Shown one piece after another: positions 35,775 to 38,496 of a stretch of DNA of 38,496 bases. The notes beneath the pieces were generated by a model. It was not told the DNA's origin. It searched no databases and saw nothing but the letters and a program-made list of their open reading frames with translations. Position 1 is the first letter of the stretch. Each line of letters opens with the position of its first letter. Both the position numbers and the translations under genes were made by a program. Source of the stretch: Legionella bozemanae (GTDB lineage Bacteria > Pseudomonadota > Gammaproteobacteria > Legionellales > Legionellaceae); contig NZ_LBAW01000028.1 of NCBI RefSeq assembly GCF_001648595.1, positions 1 to 38,496 of the forward strand. Reading direction: 5' to 3'.

Positions 35775-36092
35775 CCCTTTGATTTGACGGTCAAAAGGAA
35801 GATTAAAATGCCTAAGAAAGATTGTATCCAAGGAACAGTAGTTAATTGGTAACTTGGAAAAATGATCGGTGGGAAGTACAACATATCCATGGCCCATATT
35901 TTTTGAAGCTATGCTTACAGGACCAAGATTTTTCTGTTTGCCCTCAACGGTTATAAATATAGCATCAAATGTAGTTTTGAAATTAAAATCGTCCCAATCT
36001 TTCCTAATTAAATAACAAGTTCTTGGCGTATTAATGTGGGAATAATCATCTAATATTTCAAATGTTATTGGACATGATTCTTTTTCAATCAT
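35766..36092 (-). CDS. Hypothetical protein (108 aa)
   Basis: I do not recognise this protein. It is soluble, without signal peptide, with an N-terminal CPITFEILDDYSHINTPRTC and a central FDAIFITVEGKQK. ACGGA lies seven bases before the ATG. It follows the HigA-type gene in the same direction after 41 bases, so it may be a passenger of the toxin-antitoxin operon. Its last nine bases overlap the transposase remnant on the other strand. Confidence 0.5.
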   Translation of the reverse strand: MIEKESCPITFEILDDYSHINTPRTCYLIRKDWDDFNFKTTFDAIFITVEGKQKNLGPVSIASKNMGHGYVVLPTDHFSKLPINYCSLDTIFLRHFNLPFDRQIKGLV

Positions 36093-36133
36093 ATTTATTC
36101 CGTTAATCTAATCAAAATAAAATCTTATAAATT

Positions 36134-36424
36134 TTAGCTTGCCAAGGCAGCCAATACATGTTCTGGATCATTTTTTATGGCTCTTAGCAAAGCCTTAGCA
36201 GGTCCAGTTGGTTCCCTTCTCCCCTGCTCCCAATTTCTTAAAGTTCCAATATTCACATCAATTAAATGACAAAATTTTTCTTGAGTTAAGCCCGTTTTTT
36301 TTCTTATCTCTTTTACATGAAGAGCATCTACAACAAACTCTCGTGAAGGAACGCGCTCACCATCAATAATTTCGTTCATCTGAGTCATACTTTCGTACAA
36401 TCGTTCAAATAATTTTTTATCCAT
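36134..36424 (-). CDS. HigA/NadS-type antitoxin, helix-turn-helix
   Basis: A 96-aa antitoxin and DNA-binding protein. The Xre-type helix-turn-helix is at about 35-90 (VKEIRKKTGLTQEKFCHLID then NIGTLRNWEQGRREPTGPAK). I place the start at the ATG at 36424, five bases after GGTGG and two bases after the toxin stop; a GTG at 36433 overlapping the toxin gene is the alternative. Such antitoxins bind the operon promoter and neutralise the toxin. The order toxin first, antitoxin second is typical of HigBA. Confidence 0.85.
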   Translation of the reverse strand: MDKKLFERLYESMTQMNEIIDGERVPSREFVVDALHVKEIRKKTGLTQEKFCHLIDVNIGTLRNWEQGRREPTGPAKALLRAIKNDPEHVLAALAS

Positions 36425-36426
36425 GA

Positions 36427-36738
36427 TTACCACCGTTCATTTAATTGTCGTAACATTTTCTTTTGATCTGCAGTCAGATCATCTTGAATACCCTTTTTAT
36501 AAATAAGTAAGAGTCTTATTTGTGAAGCAGGAGTTACATAATAATAAATAATTCTAACACCACCTCGCTTTCCTTTGCCTTGAGATGACCATCGAACTTT
36601 CCTTAGTCCTCCGGTTTGCTGAATCACGTCTCCAGCTAAAGGATTATCAGCAAGATACTCTTGAAACTCAGCATACTCGTCATCAGATAATAGTTCTTTC
36701 ATGTCTTCTGTAAAAATTGGAGTTTCAATAAAAATCAT
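36427..36738 (-). CDS. HigB/RelE-type toxin
   Basis: A 103-aa toxin of the RelE/HigB superfamily. The pattern FTEDMKELLSDDEYAEFQEY then GLRKVRWSSQGKGKRGGVRI and IYYYVTPASQIRLLLIYKKG is that of the HigB-2-like ribosome-dependent mRNA interferases, with basic residues on the central strands. It is the first gene of its operon, 31 bases after the promoter box. The ribosome binding site is weak (AAGAAA), as expected if toxin yield is low. It is intact, so the pair may be active. Confidence 0.85.
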   Translation of the reverse strand: MIFIETPIFTEDMKELLSDDEYAEFQEYLADNPLAGDVIQQTGGLRKVRWSSQGKGKRGGVRIIYYYVTPASQIRLLLIYKKGIQDDLTADQKKMLRQLNERW

Positions 36739-36768
36739 TGCTATTTCTTATTTTTATTTGATGAATAA

Positions 36769-36797
36769 AGTATATATCCTAGACAGATATAAGTCAA
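36769..36797 (-). promoter_or_regulatory. Sigma70-type promoter of the toxin-antitoxin operon
   Basis: On the minus strand TTGACT (36797-36792) and TATACT (36774-36769) are separated by exactly 17 bases. It is the best promoter in the window and lies just upstream of the toxin start at 36738. The remainder of the 379-base interval 36739-37117 shows nothing else. Confidence 0.7.
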
Positions 36798-37117
36798 TGG
36801 CGTAGTTTTTGGCATGTATATAAAATGGGAATAGGCTTACTCGTCCTATCTTATCAAAACCCAATTTCTAAAATCCTGTCAAACACGATATTTTAAAGTT
36901 AACTAATCTGGTTAATTTTTCTAGGTTTCATTAATGGTATATTTTACGGGATAGTTATCTTGGAGCCTGTGGAAGACTGAGAAAACTTGTATTTCAGATG
37001 TAATTCAATATATTGCCAATTTAGGCTTTAATTAAAATTATTTGTATTTTTATTTGAATGGTTATGCGAATTATAATGGTTTTGTTTGTGCCTTCCATCC
37101 AATTAATGCCTTTTTTG

Positions 37118-37862
37118 TTAGGTTAAAACGGATGATTCATGAGCCAAGTACAATAAAATGATTCTTTCCTCCTCACTACTCCGAGAGTTATTTATAATTC
37201 CTTTATAAAACGTATCTACATAATCTCTGGTATGGATAATATTTATTAATACTACTTGCGTGAATATTTCTAATATATTGTTCTTAATAACAAAATCCTT
37301 AATCTCCTTTTGTAAGCATTCAAGCTCATGATCATATAAAAAGATCATAGGATGATTGGCAAGATTAACGAGCAATATTGGTTTGTATCGTGCATATAGG
37401 TCTTTCTTTGCTTTTTGAGAGATAATGTTTTTGATACGTTCGATTTCGTCTTCTGGGCTTGTAGTTATTAATCTTACCTGGGGTTCGCTTGAGTTTTTTG
37501 TTGATTGAAAATATTGAGCTTGATCTTTTTCCATCAAGAGTAGACGTAACTTCAATGAAAATATCATCTTCTCCCTGCGTGCATATACGAGCATCAAACC
37601 CCTGATTGCTAATATTTATAGGGATTAGAATTTTTGAAACACCCGGGATAGGAATCTCTTTTTCAAGAAAATAAGCAAGCGGCAACAGCTCTTCTTTAAT
37701 TTTCTTCAGCTCGTCGTTTAAATAACGGTTTTTCTTTCCCCTGTTTAATAAACGTAATTCATTTGGGCCGCCTCTATTGTACGCTTCTCTAAGCACTCTA
37801 AGGCAATAGAGTTTAAGCTCATAACCAGAACTGTATTCGTTGTATTCATTATCACTAGCCAT
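37118..37862 (-). pseudogene. Frameshifted gene, possible PD-(D/E)XK nuclease-like protein
   Basis: Two overlapping frames form one gene. The 5' frame starts at the ATG at 37862 (MASDNEYNEYSSGYELKLY) and includes GFDARICTQGEDDIFIEVTS, which looks like a PD-(D/E)XK nuclease core (Asp, then Glu-x-x). It then leaves frame in a five-base A/T run at 37526-37530. The 3' frame resumes with DQAQYFQSTKNSSEPQVRLI and continues to the stop at 37118 with APILLVNLANHP-type sequence (KPILLVNLANHPMIFLY). One base gained or lost in the run joins both into a protein of about 247 aa. Lys of the canonical ExK is Thr here, so activity is uncertain. Confidence 0.6.
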
Positions 37863-38061
37863 ATAAAAAATTCTGATATTTAGATGGATCACGCCTATTA
37901 TTAAGAAGTAAATCACTTGATGCAACAGTTTAGGTATAGAATATTTCTTGCAAAATGCCCTAAAGATCCGTGTTTGGGAAACACTATGACGATTGTTGTA
38001 AGTTGGATAAGTAATGAAAGAGAATTTCCTACACTAGAGACTGTTGCAGATAGTAGATTAA

Positions 38062-38496
38062 CAAGAGATAATACCCAATAAACCCTGTCCGATAGTATTG
38101 GGTATTGATGAACATTTCTTTAGTAAGAAAGAAGGATTTGCTACAACCTTTTGTGACCTAAGAAAGCATAAAGTATTTGATGTAGTGAAAGGACGAAGTG
38201 AAGAGGATTTGAAAACCTACCTGCAGCAGTTACCAGGGAAAGAACGAGTCAAAGTGATTTGTATGGATTTAAGTAGTACCTATCGGTCTATGGTAAAAAA
38301 ATACTTTCCTAATGCGATGATAGTTACCGATAGATTTCATGTAATCCGTTTAATTCAACATCAATGTATGATGACTTATCGAGAACTGTCCCGTGAAATT
38401 AAAAGGAATAGGGGCATCCTGGCCCTATTGAGAACCAGGTCTGATAACCTCAGTGAAGAGATGAAAGTAAAAAAGAGATGTATTTTTAACTCAAAA
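38062..38496 (+). mobile_element. ISL3-family transposase, partial at the right edge
   Basis: The frame is open from after a TAA at 38059-38061 to the window end. It reads IVLGIDEHFFSKKEGFATTF, then KVFDVVKGRSEEDLKTYL, VKVICMDLSSTYRSMVKKYF, PNAMIVTDRFHVIRLIQHQ. This is the DDE domain of ISL3 transposases, with catalytic Asp residues in GIDEH and likely VTDRFH. The N-terminal zinc-binding part is not in frame; the upstream stretch (37920-38081) is open in another frame but not clearly the same protein. The element is thus 5' damaged or begins with a frame change, and its 3' end lies outside the window. Confidence 0.85.

Noticed and set aside
37920..38081. A 53-codon ORF (MQQFRYRIFLAK) upstream of the ISL3 transposase frame, possibly its N-terminal part.
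   Set aside because: No ISL3 zinc-finger pattern is visible, so I could not join it to the transposase.
1..38496. CRISPR arrays, rRNA and tRNA genes.
   Set aside because: No regularly spaced direct repeats and no structural RNA signature were seen on either strand.

Overview
The window looks like a chromosomal stretch of a Legionella species, probably not L. pneumophila itself. The grounds are low GC, several proteins built like Dot/Icm effectors (F-box, CaaX tails, leucine-rich repeats, a C58-type cysteine protease), and many decayed genes. The genus is inferred from gene content; no rRNA or other marker gene is present.

Layout. 1-520: gene debris, including a porin remnant. 519-7613: ion transport and envelope genes (CPA2 antiporter; universal stress protein plus P-type ATPase in a likely operon; phosphate-selective-type porin). 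7832-9079: putative effector with a plant IQM-like domain and a C-terminal CaaX box. 9347-10319: ParD-like antitoxin overlapping a type I methionine aminopeptidase. 10447-13048: outer-membrane beta-barrel protein and secreted S53 (sedolisin) peptidase. 13295-13882: small F-box protein ending in a CaaX box. 14045-14265: LOG-family pseudogene. 14358-17267: serine hydrolase, methyltransferase, periplasmic solute-binding protein. 17532-18686: effector-like protein with a glycine-rich membrane hairpin. 19227-20527: 50-residue membrane protein and secreted phosphatase-superfamily enzyme. 20876-23665: leucine-rich-repeat protein fused to a putative C58 cysteine protease. 23684-29802: L,D-transpeptidase, class II cyclic-nucleotide phosphodiesterase, aminotransferase, a hypothetical protein and a PAP2 phosphatase. 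29916-32613: second P-type ATPase, broken by a frameshift. 32914-35421: Pmp3-type peptide, IS110 remnant, second LRR protein, LysR remnant and intact LysR regulator. 35552-38496: REP-like palindrome, REP-associated transposase remnant, HigBA-type toxin-antitoxin pair with a clear promoter, a frameshifted nuclease-like gene, and an ISL3 transposase running off the right edge.

How the genes fit together. There is no single long operon. The window mixes household envelope and transport genes with host-directed accessory genes. At least four products look host-directed: two potentially prenylated proteins, the LRR-protease and the short LRR protein. Two larger proteins (384 and 414 aa) are weaker candidates. 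At least eight stretches are remnants or frameshifted genes, which together with dispersed palindromes and transposase fragments mark this as a fluid region.
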